Notes under the pieces: generated by a model
The model's database searches: none
Seen by the model: the letters and a program-made list of their open reading frames with translations, nothing else
Told to the model about the DNA's origin: nothing
Shown: one piece after another, positions 4,768-5,242 of the stretch
Layout of the letters: each line of letters starts with the position of its first letter
How positions within the stretch are numbered: position 1 is the stretch's first letter
Translations under genes and position numbers: made by a program
Assembly (NCBI GenBank): GCA_938074515.1
Contig: CALJFV010000067.1
Coordinates: 1-5,242, forward strand
Reading direction: 5' to 3'
Origin: an uncultured Flavobacteriaceae bacterium
GTDB taxonomy: Bacteria; Bacteroidota; Bacteroidia; Flavobacteriales; Flavobacteriaceae
DNA length: 5,242 nucleotides

Positions 4768-5242
4768 AAATTCAAATTTATAAGACTTGCAATTTTGCTC
4801 GTTGGCCTCTCTGGAATATAAACGAGGTCAACTTCCAAGGAATCACCATAGGTTAAAATTAAGGAGCACAGAACTGAAACATTTTGATCGTCATGTTTTG
4901 CAGGTTTCATTAAAGGCAGCTTCCTGAGGACTCTAAGAATCTCTGCCTGAATGTTGACTTCAGAATTTCTGACTTTCATCCCACTGACCTGACCCTCATT
5001 GTCAATGATAAAAAACACGTCGACTTGTTTAGGTTCAGGGAGCTTTAGATCCTGTGCCAAGCTCAGGTTAAACTCGCGCTTTATGAATGCAGTAACTTTA
5101 TCATCAAAACATACCATGGTCTCTTTGGTAGAAAGCGCCTCACATCCTTCAAAAACTGGAGCGATATCCACATCCTTTAGGATCATTCTGTATTCAGGGC
5201 TGAAGTTGGCTAATCCATTATTATTCGAGACGATACTGCATA
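4764..5242 (-). CDS. TonB C-terminal-like domain protein, 5' end beyond the window
   Basis: The reading frame is open from the right edge to a TGA at 4766-4764. The first ATG inside the window is at 5186 (140 aa). The frame continues upstream without a stop, with residues such as SNNNGLANFSPEYR, and there is no ribosome site at 5186, so the true start is probably outside. Numbered from the 5186 Met, the protein has APVFEGCEAL (9-18), a second Cys at 26 (MVCFDDKV), and VDVFFIIDNEGQVSGMKVRN (55-74). It then has EILRVLRKLPLMKPAKHDD (82-100) and a final strand at VSVLCSLILTY (103-113). This order matches the TonB-C-like domain of flavobacterial proteins annotated as 'energy transducer TonB' (PVFPGC..., then F.ID.dG.v, then R....LP...P). 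Such domains act in the periplasm. A residue pair Cys-Ser near the edge could be a lipoprotein cleavage site, but this is unproven. Many such proteins lack the TonB anchor helix and have unknown function. Confidence 0.8.
   Translation of the reverse strand, partial: CSIVSNNNGLANFSPEYRMILKDVDIAPVFEGCEALSTKETMVCFDDKVTAFIKREFNLSLAQDLKLPEPKQVDVFFIIDNEGQVSGMKVRNSEVNIQAEILRVLRKLPLMKPAKHDDQNVSVLCSLILTYGDSLEVDLVYIPERPTSKIASLINLNL

Overview
This window reads as chromosomal DNA from a member of the Bacteroidota, most likely a Flavobacteriaceae species. The evidence is moderate GC, start codons with weak or no Shine-Dalgarno sequence, candidate promoters of the Bacteroidota TAnnTTTG type, and proteins whose flavobacterial relatives I recognise: a TonB-C-like 'energy transducer' domain, a DUF6428 protein, and the Bacteroidota arsenate reductase/'protein-tyrosine-phosphatase'. 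I see no tRNA, rRNA, CRISPR array, transposase or phage gene.

Layout. At 1-203 (+) is the broken end of an aldose 1-epimerase (GalM-like) gene. It faces, and slightly overlaps, an intact gene for a 239-aa two-helix membrane protein of unknown function (188-907, -). At about 947-1238 (-) is a decayed xdhC/coxI-type gene that contains a stop and a frameshift and whose tail does not look like XdhC. It sits 9 bp behind an exported cupin gene (1248-1721, -), which follows a cation transporter of the cation diffusion facilitator (CDF) type with an HMA-like N-terminus (1769-2566, -).

A 210-bp divergent control region (2567-2776) separates that leftward group from a rightward arsenic-type operon: an ArsR repressor (2777-3112), a Cys-rich DUF6428 protein (3204-3674), and a thioredoxin-coupled-type arsenate reductase (3697-4323). 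The reductase has all three cysteines expected of the pI258 ArsC mechanism. No ACR3 or ArsB arsenite pump is present. The operon ends 18 bp from an oppositely oriented pair: a TonB-C-like protein that runs off the right edge (4764-5242, -), overlapped by ATGA with a small exported cupin that has no metal ligands (4342-4767, -).

How the parts may work together (inference): ArsR senses a thiophilic metalloid and controls the DUF6428-arsC pair, and perhaps the divergent CDF transporter. ArsC reduces arsenate to arsenite. Arsenite would then need a pump elsewhere in the genome, binding by Cys-rich proteins, or an unexpected role for the neighbouring transporter. The left third shows gene decay, with two separate pseudogenes around one intact gene. 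I found no wholly new system. The most notable points are the pump-less ars cluster beside an atypical CDF transporter, the shared Cys-Cys C-termini of ArsR and DUF6428, and the hidden xdhC and galM remnants.
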